Of a stretch of 64,000 nucleotides of DNA, positions 13,201 through 27,279 are shown piece by piece; the stretch's first letter is position 1, and each line of letters opens with the position of its first letter. The notes beneath the pieces were generated by a model. It did not search any database and had not been told where the DNA came from. It saw only the letters and a program-made list of their open reading frames with translations. This DNA comes from Litomosoides sigmodontis (taxonomy: Eukaryota > Nematoda > Chromadorea > Rhabditida > Onchocercidae), in assembly GCA_963070105.1 (NCBI GenBank), contig OY718806.1:2700865-2764864 (forward strand). The letters are read 5' to 3'. The translations under genes were made by a program, and so were the position numbers.

Positions 13201-15560
13201 AATACATCTTCAGGAAAGGGGCACGTTTGCGAAGAACATAACTAATTCTTAAAAACGATAAACGAAATGATATAGGTACACATGCGCAATTAACAAATGA
13301 CATTACTCTAAAAATTCACAGACGGACCTTAACTTTCACATTTTGCATACTTAATACGTTTATTCAGATTAGATAAAATTAGACCGGACGTTTTCCTTTC
13401 TTGAAATGAAGGCATGAATGTATGATGTTTCAGACCTGTGCGTGGTATGCCAATCTCGCGAGCTTTCCATCAGTGCAGGTAATAAGTGGGTGTCATGAAA
13501 TTGATGTAAGCAGGATATGTTTGAAAATAACTGTGTCATGCGTTCTCGTCCAAGAATTTTCTCCTCATATATTCTTTTCCGGAATGTCTGCAACAACGTA
13601 GATTAAAAAGTAGATCTGAAATAAAACGGTATAACATTTTCCGTTGTATCATTTTCATTTATCAATTTATATTACTTTGTGTGGTTTCATAATCAGTGAC
13701 TAGAAGAGAATTGAGCGCATTAGTAGCGCTTAGATTTTACTTCATCAAGTAGGTGAAGTTTGTCAACATATCGTTTTTCCGAGTCAACTAATTCCTTGGC
13801 TGCAAGCCAGGCTTTTTCGGTACGCTTCATAATTTTTTCTTTCGTCGATACTCGATTTAAGCTTCCTCCTGTAATCATCACAGACTGTGTATCGGGAATT
13901 TCTGAGATTTGTGATTGGACGTCCACGACGGCATCATCGTTGACATCATCAGCTTCTTCTTCTTCTGATAGGTCATCATCTCCAGAAGTATCACGTAGTT
14001 TCACTTTGAAACCACCATCTGGACCTGGAAAAAATTAAAAATGATAAAAAACAATTAAGCGTGCAAATATGACCACTTCCATAACAAGAAATCCCATGGA
14101 TGTTTGAAGATTAGAATAAAGATAAAATTTAATTTTTACACAGTATACCTTTATATTCCATGAAAGCTCTGAATTTACTCTTTGATTCTTGTTTGACACC
14201 ATTTACGTACATTTCATGTTTTGAAAAACGCGTACTGCAAGTAAGGGATTTTGTCAAAAGTAACAACTGAATTTCAAATCATAAAATAAGTAAATTGTTT
14301 AGACACTTCGCTTTTGCAACTTGAAGTGTTTGCATTCTTTCCCAAATTTTTAAAAATAACGTGTTCATTTCTGTCTCAAAATATGTTTGTGCTAGTCGTC
14401 ATCGAATTTTATATTTTAATAAAGTGTATTTTAATGAAGAGTTTCAATGCATCGAGAAATTCTAACGGATTCAGTATATTAGAAATCATTTGAGTTTAGA
14501 ATTCCTTGAGGAAAATTTAGGGCTATGTTGTTCTACACCTGCTATGTGAAGGAATCTTCATAACTACATGCTCGTGAACTTAACACAGCTCTCATTCAAA
14601 CATTGAATCCGTTCGCAATGTTCAATTCAAATAACCTGTAGGCTCTGGAAGAGCGCATTCGCGTTGTGGTACTACCGTCCGAGTTAACAACTGTTTCAAC
14701 TTCAGTTTGTGGTGCGTTCGAAAGCGATGAACTTGTTCTCATTTCAGAAAACAGTTCAGGAAACATATTTACAAGCTGATCTTTCTGTTCATTTAACATA
14801 CTAAGAAATTTTTCCTGTGTCTTTTGTAATACGGCACTAATTGCTGAATCCTGAAAACTCAATTTTCACTTAATTTGTTTTTGCAACTACATTCTTTGAG
14901 ACAAATTTGGAATTTAGATTTTTTTTCCTGTTAGCTATGCGGGAACACCTCAGGATTAGAAAAATCCACAAGAGTCTTAGATCTATCAACGAAAACTATT
15001 GGCTGCCGGAAACCATCGATATCACCAAACAATCGTTCTGTTTTTTCTTCGATCAAAGCTTCCCGACCTAAAAACACAATGCTCAAACTTCAGAGCATTG
15101 ACAAATGCGACCGTTTCCACCAAGTTTTTTGTAAACACTAACCAAAACTAGCGATATTGCTAACTTAAATACGTAACTAATGCAAAAGAAGCGGCGCGTT
15201 CATTTACACCTACCATTTGCAATTTCGGTTTTTCTGGTACTTTGATTGCATTCAATCTTTAATTTTCTTCGACAAGTTTTCGTCATTTCTTCCTGACCAT
15301 CCGCCGAAAGAATGTGGTACTCGGTGACGTGTACCTTGCAACCATCTGTCTCGTCAACTTCATCGAACTGCAAACATTTCGAAACTGTCAGAAGGCGCCC
15401 AACACATCAATTAACCCTCAAAACTCAGTAGACACTTTGTCCAACACATATATTAAGATAGTATAGAAGAAACCTCTTTTATATCCAACAAAGTTCCACC
15501 CTGCAAATCTACGCCAGCAGATGGAGATAATTTCTTCATTCCATCTGGAACGCTAGCCAT
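10295..15560 (-). CDS. FGD-type Rho/Cdc42 GEF (DH-PH-FYVE-PH), EXC-5-like
   Basis: Seventeen exons, all in phase, give 805 aa from ATG at 15560 to TAG at 10295: 15560-15474, 15367-15214, 15067-14949, 14850-14636, 14234-14149, 14024-13741, 13587-13436, 13241-13106, 12961-12875, 12695-12585, 12510-12409, 12271-12134, 11745-11669, 11582-11474, 11373-11188, 10886-10704 and 10486-10295. A 290-residue N-terminal region with an acidic patch is followed by a DH domain (about 290-490) with the signature ICPVQRVMRYQLLLQEYKKHL. PH1 is about 490-620, the FYVE-type finger about 620-681 (four CxxC pairs) and PH2 about 685-805. FGD proteins activate Cdc42-type GTPases. The nematode member EXC-5 shapes excretory canals, and orthology here is inferred from domain order. 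Intron 9 starts with GC instead of GT. The FYVE finger lacks the usual basic RRHHCR motif. Confidence 0.88.
10512..10533. repeat. ACGTC pentamer repeated four times, in the last FGD intron
   Basis: Four tandem ACGTC units in the intron between the last two FGD exons (10487-10703). They create overlapping TGACGT/ACGTCA-like half sites of the ATF/CREB type. Regulatory use is only a guess from motif content. Confidence 0.7.
12696..12874 (-). other. GC-AG intron inside the DH domain of the FGD gene
   Basis: The upstream exon ends at LLLQ and the next begins EYKKHL, rebuilding the conserved DH-domain helix. The bases after the exon are GCAATC, not GT, and reading through meets a stop four codons later. 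The acceptor is TTTTTAAG. Frame and homology both fix this boundary. Confidence 0.75.
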
Positions 15561-16625
15561 CTTTACATGAGATTAAGCAGCGGCAAATAAGACTAGCTGC
15601 TTAGATTGTCTTCACCACTTCTTCCTGTAAAAACACCTTTTAGTCGGTAGGAACACCTTGATACCGCTTGTCCTACTGCGGAACGCAACGTAATGAGACA
15701 AATGATATGAAGCAAATTTCACGCTACGGTGGATTACGTTACGTTATTTGAGATTTAAAATGGAATAGCACATTGGAGAATCTGCTAGTCTTATAAATTG
15801 AAATTACAGAAGAGAGACAACTGGCAAAGTTTTGGGACGGAGAGATGAAGGAGTGGAATTATCGGATGATTCGACAGTAGCATTTATTGCTTCCAGTGAT
15901 ATCTCAGTAACACGAGGAAGACGGTAAAATGTTTCTTGATGTCATGAAAAGGACAATCCACGCCGGAAATAATACCGCTAGATGCTAAGAGAATAAAGGG
16001 GAAAGTACTTAAATTTCGTTGCAACTGGAATATTAGAGTTTAAAACGTCATAGTGTTATTGCTTGCCCGCATGAATATGATCGTTCTTTTTTCTTACATC
16101 TTTTCAATGTTAAACAAACATAACTCGGTCTTTGCACTTTACTCCATCTTATCGGCAATCTCAACTATCTTTCCGGTTAGCATGTTTTCATGAAGATGGA
16201 ATCGATTCAAGCATTTCTTCGCTAGCTGCCAAATTGGTAAATGGGGTACTGGTTTTGATAAATCTTGCTAATTGATCGACGTTCAATTAGATTGACGAAC
16301 TTCTTAGCTGGTAATTTTAAGCATTTTCAACTTTTTTTATAAAAAATTCAATACAAACTTTAATAAGTTAGAATTTTTGAAGGTGATATCTTCGTGCCCC
16401 TGACTTGTAGCAGTATCCCATCCAAATGAACATCCCTTTACCTCTCAAAACTGTAAATTAAAAAAGAAAAAAGGTGGAAAGTAAACAAGATTAAGTGTTA
16501 AAGAAGTAAAGTGTATGAGTCAATGAGGTAATCAGTCAAGCAATGACAAGAAAACCGATGTCAAGTCAGATGAACAATGATGATAGATGCATACGGAAAT
16601 GTTAAAGCATCACTGTCACTCTTCA

Positions 16626-16713
16626 ACCATCACCGCCACCACCACCACTACCACCATTACCGCCACCACCAACATCACCACCACCACCACCACTACCACT
16701 AACAACAACAACA
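16626..16713. repeat. Degenerate CCA/CAC triplet repeat
   Basis: Imperfect tandem triplets (ACC, ATC, ACT, ending in ACA) over nearly 90 bases, strongly pyrimidine-poor in G. It lies about 1 kb upstream of the FGD start codon. No coding context was found. Confidence 0.75.
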
Positions 16714-18410
16714 ATAGTTGAACATTTTCAAACACTTGTTCACTCAGCTCTGCCAAATTTCATTTCTTGTATTCATTTGTGTTTGCCGTTCACAGACGAT
16801 CATCATCACCATCATTCGACTAACACCTTCTCATTCTCCTCCACCTCCTCTCTCCCCGTGTTCACTTCTGCTCTATTCCAATTCTCCAGCATCACAACAT
16901 ATGGTCGGGTCGTTCATTGATGATGCTTTATAATCATCGATCGGGGCGGGTGGAACGATGATGACACGGTCGGTATATGGCACTTACGGTTTTCACGGAA
17001 TCGTATCAAAGTAATCAGTTACTACATTGATCAATAATTTGTGCCATACTTGACGTAGCGGATTTGTACTTATGATGACACGCAGAAAAGGTTACTCATC
17101 AAAATTTGTTAAAGATAATTATGAAGTTCAGAACGGCTGTAGAAAATATGATATTACGTAGTGTCGCATTTTCTCGTTGGTTTTTCTCATACTTCCTTGT
17201 AAACTTCTCTCCATAAATGTCTTTGAAAAAAAAAAACGATCAATACCGAATTAATCCATTGCTTCTTCAAATAACCTTGCTTATTTCTCTCCGATTGACT
17301 TCTAAGAAATAATTGATAAATTCAAGCGATGACCATAACTCAAAACGTTGCAGTAAAATTTAGTATGCATGGAAAATTTTTGCGCATGCAAATCTTTACC
17401 GACAATCATTTCCATCTTCAAGTGATATACCAAAAAAAAAGATGATAAGGTTCATTTATTTCCTTATACTGATATGAACAAACATTAAACTGTACTCGCT
17501 GCGTGGAATTCAGAAAAGAGAACGTAATTAGGCAGCGGTAAATTATCAGTGAATTATTTTCATATCATTGTGAACTCAACAGATACATGCCATGCCATCT
17601 TCCACACATCTCATTCCATCAAAGAATATATAGCGATAACCCAAACAGGCAAAATATCAATACGTAAATTTTGCTCCAAAAAAAAAAAAACCTAAAAGTG
17701 AACAGCTCTTGGAATATGGAATATTTCACATATAATATATTGACATTGTCGTGATTGAGGGCTAAATGGAAAGCTATGGAAAATATTGAAATTCGTTTTT
17801 GAGATAGCTCATAATCAGTCAAAGAAGTAAAGAGAAAAAGGAAAGAGTAGGAAAGACACTGGAGAGAAAATGTTCACCGAAAGGAATGGCATTTTAAAAC
17901 ACTTCAATGCTTAATTTGGAACAGAAAGAATGCATGGATAAAGTTGAGATTAAATGAAGTTCAGCCAATCTCCTTCTTCTTTCAATCTGCCATTTATATT
18001 TCTTTTTTTTTTCGTTTTTGCTAATAATTCATTTAACCATTGATAAGTAAAATTGAAATTGAAATTGAAAAATTGATTGGTAAGGAAAAAAGAAAATAAG
18101 CGGATTAATTATTTTAATACCAAATTTGTTGATGATGAAATGCGCCTCTTTTTTCCTTCATTTTTCTTAAATGAATGATTTCCCCTGTAATGCGAGTATC
18201 TCAGATGGATAGTTGTGATAAGGCTTATCAGTGATAAGACAAAATAAAACTGTGAAGTGGGAGCAGGACGTAATACAATCAAACGAAGCATAGCAGCACA
18301 CATACATAAAACCGACTCTACTGAAAAAGCAAGGAGGCGTGCGTATAACCGCCCTCAATGAGCATGACTCAACCAACGGCAAGGACTATCCGTAATATGA
18401 ATGAATGAAT

Positions 18411-18453
18411 GTGTGTGTGTGGGTGTGTGGGTGTGTACACACACACACACACA
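18411..18453. repeat. Back-to-back GT and AC repeats (imperfect palindrome)
   Basis: A GT-rich arm with GGG interruptions runs directly into a pure AC arm. The centre GTGTGTACACAC is a perfect palindrome, so the element could extrude a hairpin or adopt Z-DNA. Confidence 0.75.
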
Positions 18454-19939
18454 TATCTATAGTGTATATGAATGATTATTATGCAAACAAGCTGCCGTTC
18501 CTTTTTTGCATTTTCAATCTCATCGCTTGCTTAACGCGAAATCAATGGCATTATCATCATTTAGAGACGATTATCAGTTAGCGGTGGAGTCTTATCAAAC
18601 ATCTTCCCGCAGCACTGATAAATGATAGTAATGATAGGTTGCAGATGAGGATGGTAAATTCTCCATGTGTTACCTTTCACAAAACTGATGTTACTCTTTT
18701 TTAATTCAAAAATGTTGCTAGACAGTGAAAAAAAAAGGAAACAACGGGACTGCTAGAAGCAAGATAAATAAATGTTAGAAAGAAAACTATCAAAATTGCA
18801 TTAAATTTACTCAGTGATTTTTTTTAAACCAAATTTACAGCTAATATTTAAATGAATAAATGATTTATTTATTTATCAATTAGGAAAAGTTTGTTTAAAT
18901 TCTAAAAAATTTTTTATTAATTTCTCCATTTATTTTTTCCAATGCTTATTGGATCGTTACATACTGCATGGATCATAAGCACATACATGCATATATCAGA
19001 ATGACCAAATAACAAGTGTTAAATTATAGATGGAAGAAGGAAGGCCTGATTTTGGTGTTCAAATACTTTACACTAGCTATTTTCCGCAGGGACCTACATC
19101 GCATTTGACAAATCCTAAATAATTCAACACCGTTTTCTTTTTTTTTTAAAAAATATGGGAAGAGAAATATTTAAGATTTATTAACATTAGATGACAGATA
19201 TTGAAACTTTATGGGAAGTAATTGGAGGAGACTTTAGGTGCATCACGTGATTTCTCTTTTTACCTATCACCACAGTACAAGGACAGTTTCATGTAACAAA
19301 CATAAACTTGAGAACTGCTATGCTCGCTTAGGCATTTAGATCGCGCTCAGTTTAATCTTCACTTACGATAACGTGAAATAATCGCTGGGAGTACGTAGGA
19401 GAAATTACGGAGTATATGTGCACGGAGGGACGGAGAAGAAAGGGACGCGTGGAGAAAGACAATGAATGAACATCGATGAGGGGAAGACGGAAATGTTTCA
19501 GGAATGGACGTGCAACGACAGAGACGGTCAGCAGATTTTGCCGCATTTTTATGAAAAATTAGCAATAAATAATACGTAAATTGTTGTAGGTGGCACTCGT
19601 TTCAGGCGGATATCGCAGGAGGAAGTGGAATGCTAAGGAGGGAAGAGAGTGAGAGCGGGATAAGTGAGAGTAAGGAATGGATGAAATGCTTCATTAATTC
19701 AGAAAATCAATGAAATATATTCGAAAAGTTAGTAAGTGCAACTATCCTACATGTTACGGATCAGAACTGTTGCTCTTACTTTATACTATAATATTAGATT
19801 GAAATCCCCCTGATTGAACTATTTTGCAAATGTTCGAATGGATGCAAATAATGATCGGTAAAACATTAGGCTCAATTCCTTTTAAGCAATCATACTGATT
19901 ATAATAAAGAGAGATTGTTTTATGATAAAGCAATTTGAA

Positions 19940-19951
19940 CCCCCCCCCCCC
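19940..19951. repeat. Run of 12 C
   Basis: A C12 homopolymer (G12 on the minus strand) in AT-rich intergenic DNA. Its true length may differ from the assembly. Confidence 0.8.
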
Positions 19952-20152
19952 TTGTGCTGTGTAGTGAAAGGAGAGAACGGCAAGATGAAGCATTGAAGGC
20001 ACTGCACCGAAAGCTAATGCCGTTGTAATTAGACAAGTAATTATTGCTCTGATATGGTACTGTTAGTTAGCTTTAATTAAGGAAGTGAAAGTTGCACGAG
20101 TTGGTGATTCCAATTTGGTTGCGATAATTTACGAATGATGTTTGTCTATATA

Positions 20153-20155
<3 letters not shown>

Positions 20156-20243
<88 letters not shown>
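20156..20243. repeat. GT microsatellite, 44 uninterrupted units
   Basis: A perfect GT dinucleotide array of 88 bases. It is likely length-polymorphic and has Z-DNA-forming potential. Confidence 0.95.
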
Positions 20244-20244
<1 letters not shown>

Positions 20245-21820
20245 ACTATATAGTCAATTCACGGTGATCTTCTAAAAAAAAAATGAAAAGGGAAATTTGA
20301 TCAATATAATAAGTAAAAAATAATAATAATAAATAATAATAATAACAATAATTAATAAATAGGAATATTAACTGAGCAGCAAAGTTCATTATTCCATTTA
20401 ATATTGCAAACTAAACAATGGCGCAAATTTTCTATTAAATCAGACAGTTAAATAGTGATGGAAATAATGCAAAAATTTAAGAGGCCAAAAATTCCAACAA
20501 TTCCATTCAAAAAGCACATAGATCAAAAGATCGTAGTGGTTGGAATTAGAAATGGATCGATGATTGAAACGATTGGAATTCCAATTAGTTTGAACGATTT
20601 CGTAAAGGAATTTAATAAAGAGCTTTAGCGTTGTTGACTGGCGCTGTTGATGGGCTTGTTGAGTCTCTCCTCTCTTCACCTCCTCGGTGCTGTTCTCTTC
20701 CCTACCTAGTTACTCTAATTCCACATTAAGCAAATATTTTAACATCCTCATGCGGTTCCTTAGATGATCATTTTGAAAATAGATTAAAGCAGCAACTCAT
20801 TAATCCCTTCTCTTCCGAATTTTCCAGCCCAAAAATTTCCACCACAGGTTGAAAGTAATTTCGAAACAAACGGGCTAGAAGTGGAAAATTTGAAAATGAC
20901 ATTAATTGAGCTGATGTATTTCTGAAATTTTCAATACGAATACCTATGAGTTGAGTGTTTGAGACTTTTCAATTCATGGAAAATTTTAATTGTCATTTTA
21001 TCCCACTATTCTTCCTCTTCATGCCAGCTAGCATTTACAATTGTTCTACGTACGTCTTTTAAAAGTTGTGAAAAAAAATCCCGCAAGCATCCTCGAGAAC
21101 TTCTGATTGTTCTTCACATATCTATGTTTTAGCACTTCAAATGTGATAATTTTGAACAAAATCATTTCACAATTACTTGAAAGCTTGATAAATTGGATTT
21201 GAAAGTTATTTTTCAGTTTTTCAGAAAATTTAGCGAATTCAACATAACTCTGAAATAGCTTTTAATTTCAACGATCAGATATTTGGTACTCCAAGGCTTT
21301 GATTCCATTCATCAATGTGTAGCTGTTGATTCTCGTATTACGTCATTTTCCCATATTTTTTAAAAAACTTAGCAAGCTTACTGCCAGTGCAGTACTTGAG
21401 GTACCTGAACGAGAGAAGTAAATGGATAATGAAAAAATGACCTTCCATGTGATATTTCAGTTGTTCAATTTTTAATGGCTAAATAAACTTTTAGCAACTA
21501 ATTTGCTTTTTGTGTCATTTTAAACAAAATGAATCATTGTTAGATAAATCAAATTGGAGAAATTTAAAATACATTTCAGCTCTGTAATCGACACATAACG
21601 ATCTCAAGATAATTATTACTTGGGAAAGTGGAACTAAACAGTAATAATATTTATTATAAATTAAATTTGAATCATCTTTCGTGATATAACGGAAAATTTA
21701 TTATGATCGCAGGAATCCAGTAAACCAACCAAATTTTTAAGTTAAAAAAAAGAAACGAATTTTTCTTTTCAAACAGAACGTTTGACGTCTTCTTGGTGTT
21801 GGCGTTTGCCCGTTCGAAAT

Positions 21821-21998
21821 ACACACAAACACAAACACACACACACACACACACACATACACACACACATACACACACACATACACACACACATACACAC
21901 ACACATACACACACACATACACACACACATACACACACACATACACACACACATACACACACACATACACACACAGACACACACACAGACACACATAT
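21821..21998. repeat. CA array with a 12-bp higher-order unit
   Basis: A CA-rich array in which a T replaces C every 12 bases (T at 21858, 21870, 21882 and so on to 21966), giving ten copies of ATACACACACAC. Because 12 is divisible by 3, all frames stay open, which explains the long Thr-His and Val-Cys artefact frames on both strands. Confidence 0.95.
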
Positions 21999-22073
21999 AT
22001 ATATACATATAAACCAATGATTTTTTTGCAACTTCAAGAAATTTCGCAAATCGAAGCAATAAAAAAACATACA

Positions 22074-22125
22074 TGCACACACACACACGCACACATACAC
22101 TCATACACAGACACACACACACACT
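22074..22125. repeat. Second short CA-rich array
   Basis: Imperfect CA repeat about 75 bases past the 12-bp-unit array, with GC, AT and AGAC interruptions. It is probably part of the same expanded simple-repeat locus. Confidence 0.85.
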
Positions 22126-23273
22126 GAAAATGGCCTTTATTCTGAACAGCTGATCTTGTCAATCGCCTTTCGGAACCGACGTGCGGTTAAGTTAAGCTTA
22201 CTCAACGTTTTTCTTACAATTTTTGGTTAAGAATTTGAAAAATGAGGAACTAAACAAAACATATGACGAATGAACGAACACTTTGTGTTTCCAAATAAAA
22301 ATTAATTTGCTGAAGAATAAATTCAACCTCTGATTGAAATCAATTATTATGTGCTACTGATTTTCAGCTTCCTGGTCTGTGCAAATGTACTTTGTTGTTT
22401 CGATAGCATTCGAATGAGCTTCAGCTCCACCTATCTTCCTGAGAACTAAATGTTAATTATGCAGCCGATCAATCCATCACATTCCGTTCGATCACGCATG
22501 AAATGCATGAAACGTAATTGTTCCTTACCTTCTTTCTGGCCCGCAAACTTGAGAAATAGAATTATGACATTGTGCATGCACGTGAATAATTCACAACACG
22601 TCTCATTCCCATGAAGAAAAAGGCAACTAATTTTAAATGAAATATTCAAAAAAAAAAGCGTAGGATGCACTGCTCTCATTTCTCGTTGAAATCTTGCTCT
22701 TTTAGTTGGGAATGTAAGATAAGTAATGCTTTTTTAGGCCACCTTTTCAGGCTGATTGCACTTCATTCCTCACACCTCAGTCTGTCTTATTTTAATATTT
22801 AAAAATCCATTGTTTTCGAATGAGTAAAATTTGTTGAGTGAAGATATTACACTTATCCACTGATTTGATTATCACTTCTCCCCATCTTTGTCATATTACT
22901 GGACTATAAAGTAATCATGCGTGGTGAGCTACTAATTAATCAGTTGGAAATGGCACTAAAGGATCATTTCTTCAATTTAATTGCTTAATTTCCTCACTTC
23001 CTCTTTCTCATACATCAATCACATCGAACGGCGTGATGTTTGATATTAATGAGTGCCGAGTTTAATGCCTTCCATAATTAGCACAGAAATCAACTGTTCA
23101 TGAACCAAGAATATTCGCATGCAAAATGCTAATGCGGTTGAAAAGTAAATATGAAATGTTTCGTTTTTTTGATGAAAATCCGATCAAAATGAGTATAAAA
23201 TATCCATAATTTTTTTTTCACAAGCAAATATCTACTGATAGGAAATGTTGCATATGAAAAAAACAGTAGCGAC

Positions 23274-23724
<451 letters not shown>

Positions 23725-26700
23725 TAATAGATGAGATCGCCGATTTAGCAGTTTTTAATAGTGAAATTTATTGAGAATGAATAATATCGCAGAAGTGACA
23801 CATTAGCAAATATTTTTTTGGAAATGAACCGAAACGTCAAAATTTTGATGGGATGTTGAATTAGCTGTTGACTGAAGTCACAGTTAATTTAAAATCAAAT
23901 TTTTATGTTATTCAAAAAGAAAAAGGAAGGCGAAAACGTTGGAAGTGCCAGTGAATGGATTAATATAAGTTAGTAATCCTAATATGACTTGGATTCTATG
24001 TTACCTGAAAGAAATTGATGATCAATTTTCATTTCAACATCTAATGTGCAATCAATCTTGTCGAATGTTTCAGCAGTGCTGGCGATGGTGCCGGCAGTGG
24101 AATTCCGAATTTTTCCTATCCTTAAATAATTCCTGGCTTATTTTCATTTTAAATTCACTGTGACTCCAGAACTTACGTTCTCGTTCAAGGATATTGTATC
24201 GGACTAAAGCAGCGGGTCTGAGGATGGGGTTTCGTTTGCGTCAATCTTCGAACAACGCAATGGCGGAAATTCACTTCCTCTTACTAGTTGCATAATGAAA
24301 TTAGATTAGATTGTTGAGTAGTTATACAACTATATTAATGGAAGAGATGATAAGGGATCGTATATAAGAAAAAAAACAATTCGAATTACTTAGACAACCT
24401 TTCTTTTAGTTGTATAGCGATAGTATTGGTTGTGTTAATTTAAATTTCAAATTTGTGCATAGAAAATTTTGACCGATCGTTTAAATTTAGCACTTACAAC
24501 ACTCAACATTTAGACAGTACAAAAATGAGCACTTCCTCTGTGCACCTTTACTTAATGACATTTCTTGCTGGCGTAATTGATCGATCAAAATTTGCTATTG
24601 AAAAGTTTAAAATTTAAATTAACGTAGCCAAAGAAATTTATTCATACAAATGCCAAGCTGACTCATTTTATTTTCTGTTCCTTTTCTCTTCGCAAACAAT
24701 AAAATCTATTTATTACATTTTCATGAATTTCAGCTGAACTAAGCAGCCAGATTTCCCGTCATCAATCAACCGCATGTTGCTGGCCCAATTTTTAGCAAGT
24801 GCTAAGTATTTCAGGCAAATTTCATGTAATTAGTTCAACGTCTCATCGAAATTGTGAAAAAGTGGAACATAGCGATTTGCACTAAATATACCTTAAGCGA
24901 ATATGTTGAGCTTATATTGTTGTTGTTATTATTTTTTGTCATCATTAATCATCATTATCTATTATGATCACGCCAAACTGTTGTTTAAAACAAAATTAAG
25001 ACATTTAAATTAAGTTTTGAAAGAGCTCCGATAGAATTTTATGTAGATGAGCTGAAAATTGTTTGATATTTTTATCGATAAAATTGCATGATATTTGTTT
25101 TAGTTATATGAAATGAGATGTTAGCTTTATCATATTCTAGCTTATGTCAGAATAAAAAATAATAAAATATATTAATATGCATTTCTTTCAGTATCTTTTG
25201 CAGCGATCATTTAATTGGTAGATGTAAGCGAGCTATCATATAAATTGAAATAATTTTTTGAAACCTAATTACACCTCAAATAGCAGCTTTTCTTTCTCTG
25301 TCAACAAAAGAATAATTTTTTTTTTTTGGTAATTACATAGTGATGCATTGCAAATTTAAAGGGACCGATTAAAGAATAAACAATTGGTACGAATAATGAA
25401 ATGAAATCGATGAAAGTTCTTAATTTCTACTTACATGTATTATTTATTCGAAGCTAAACTTTGTTGGACACCTCTATTTTTGCACGTTCCATCAGAATAG
25501 ATGTTATTTTCGCAATGTAAATATGAGAAAAATCCTACTACAGCTAATAATTAGCTTTTTCATTCAATATTTATGCAATGCCACTTCTAGTAACTTTAAA
25601 TGAAAACGAAAAATTTCATCGAAATTAAAGTGCATTTGGCAAAGTGGAAATCAACTTCAAAACACACCGTCGTATGTCATAGTCTACAGCCTCTTTGTAT
25701 TGTTGTTTGTCGAAATCGGAAAAAAAAGGGCTAAATTTTGTTCGCAATATTTTGCATCGCTTATTTTTGTTCAGAAAGCTCCGCAGTTAACTTTCCATTT
25801 AAAACAAAAAAGCGAAGAAAATCATAGGATAATTAGAAATAAAAGAAAATTAATGGTCGTAAATTCTCTTTTTGACTAACTGTCATCTTTTTCTAACTCA
25901 TATGATTAATTTTTTTTTATATGAATTATTATGAAATTATTGAAGCTGTCAGGCACATATCATTAGATACATTTCCTATCCTCATAAAGTAAGGAAGAGG
26001 CAAAGAAGATGAAGTTAGCTTTGCATTTAGGAAAATTTTTATTTTGAAGAATTGAAAAAAAAATTTGCTATAAATTCATAAATACTTAGGGGACTTTAAA
26101 AGCTAGAATAGATATTACTTTAAATTACCAAAAATTCATCTCTTTATGAGCGAATGTATTAAAAGGAAAATGCACGCAGTGAGCAAGAAATCGGCCTTGA
26201 CTATCAGTTTATAAATTCTACGATATTATTATTATTGACAAAGCTTTGCAAAGTAATTCACTGCTTCTCCTGTTGAACCTAAACAATGAATTCTTGTGTT
26301 AACGGCCTCAATGATTTTCACGGCGGAGAATGCTTTCAATGGCTTACATTTATTGCAGTTATTTTTTGTCGCTAAAGTACGCCTTTGTCCATTGCCAGAT
26401 GAAGAAGGCATTACGCCTAATCCTAACTTCATTACTTATTTTTAAACATTCAAATAATTTCAGAGGCGAACGTTTGAATTTGTGAGGAATAACTCGATAG
26501 CAGAATACACTGTGAAATGGGAACACCAACGCTACTGATAAGCTGTTGTACATTGCTTCTTCAATTTATTTTTAATTCAATTGATTTGCCTCAAATATGA
26601 TTAAAATAAAATTTTGGATAGTGATGAAAAAGTTCGTTGTTCCGAGTTTTGAATTGCAACGAAGAAGGAGCAATCCTAAAAACATCAAGTAATCAGTGGT

Positions 26701-27224
26701 GCTGGAAAATAGCAAACTGCATTTATCGATCAGATCGTGTGTTGATCAGCCCTTCAAGTAATAAATACGAAAATTTTGACGAACAATGTTTGTTGAATGA
26801 AAAAAGAAAATGTCCAATCAATTACCAAAAGCTAACAAGCAGAGAATAATAAACTAATAAATGAAATTAGCAAAATACACTTGCGCTGAAGATACTTCTT
26901 GAAACAATTGTCTTGCTCTGTCACTCCTTCTTTAGCCATACTTCTAGACATGCTAATATTTAAATTTGATGAGATTAATAGATTGATTGATCACTTTTAC
27001 TAAACTTGCTGACACATTCCTCACTCACAGTTATTGACATAAAGCAGCTGAATATTTACAGCATTTGGTAGTGCAGCAATTACACATCTTGCGGCTTACA
27101 TTGATAGGTGAACAACTTCGGCTTTTAACGTCCTTAATGACTGCTCAATTCAGCTGCTGCAACACATATATATATATATATTTGTGTTTGCAGAGTATGA
27201 TCATTGTATTTGTCAAATTTTTGT

Positions 27225-27279
27225 CCCGCTCTCTCTCCCCCCCCCTCTCTCTCTCTTTCTCTTTCTCTTCCTCTCTTTC
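27225..27279. repeat. Pyrimidine (CT/C) tract
   Basis: A CT-rich tract with an internal C run and CTTT units, in intergenic DNA about 1.1 kb before the coiled-coil gene. It has mirror-repeat character and no coding context. Confidence 0.8.

Noticed and set aside
21672..22122. Long Cys/Val and Thr/His repeat frames on both strands
   Set aside because: They are artefacts of the CA array with a 12-bp unit, which keeps all frames free of stops.
26232..26432. 66-codon minus-strand frame, moderately protein-like
   Set aside because: No partner exons, no family match, and overlapping alternative frame. It could be revisited if RNA-seq supports it.
26637..26849. 70-codon plus-strand frame with polar composition
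   Set aside because: I looked at it as the missing first exon of the coiled-coil gene, but no donor gives a compatible phase.
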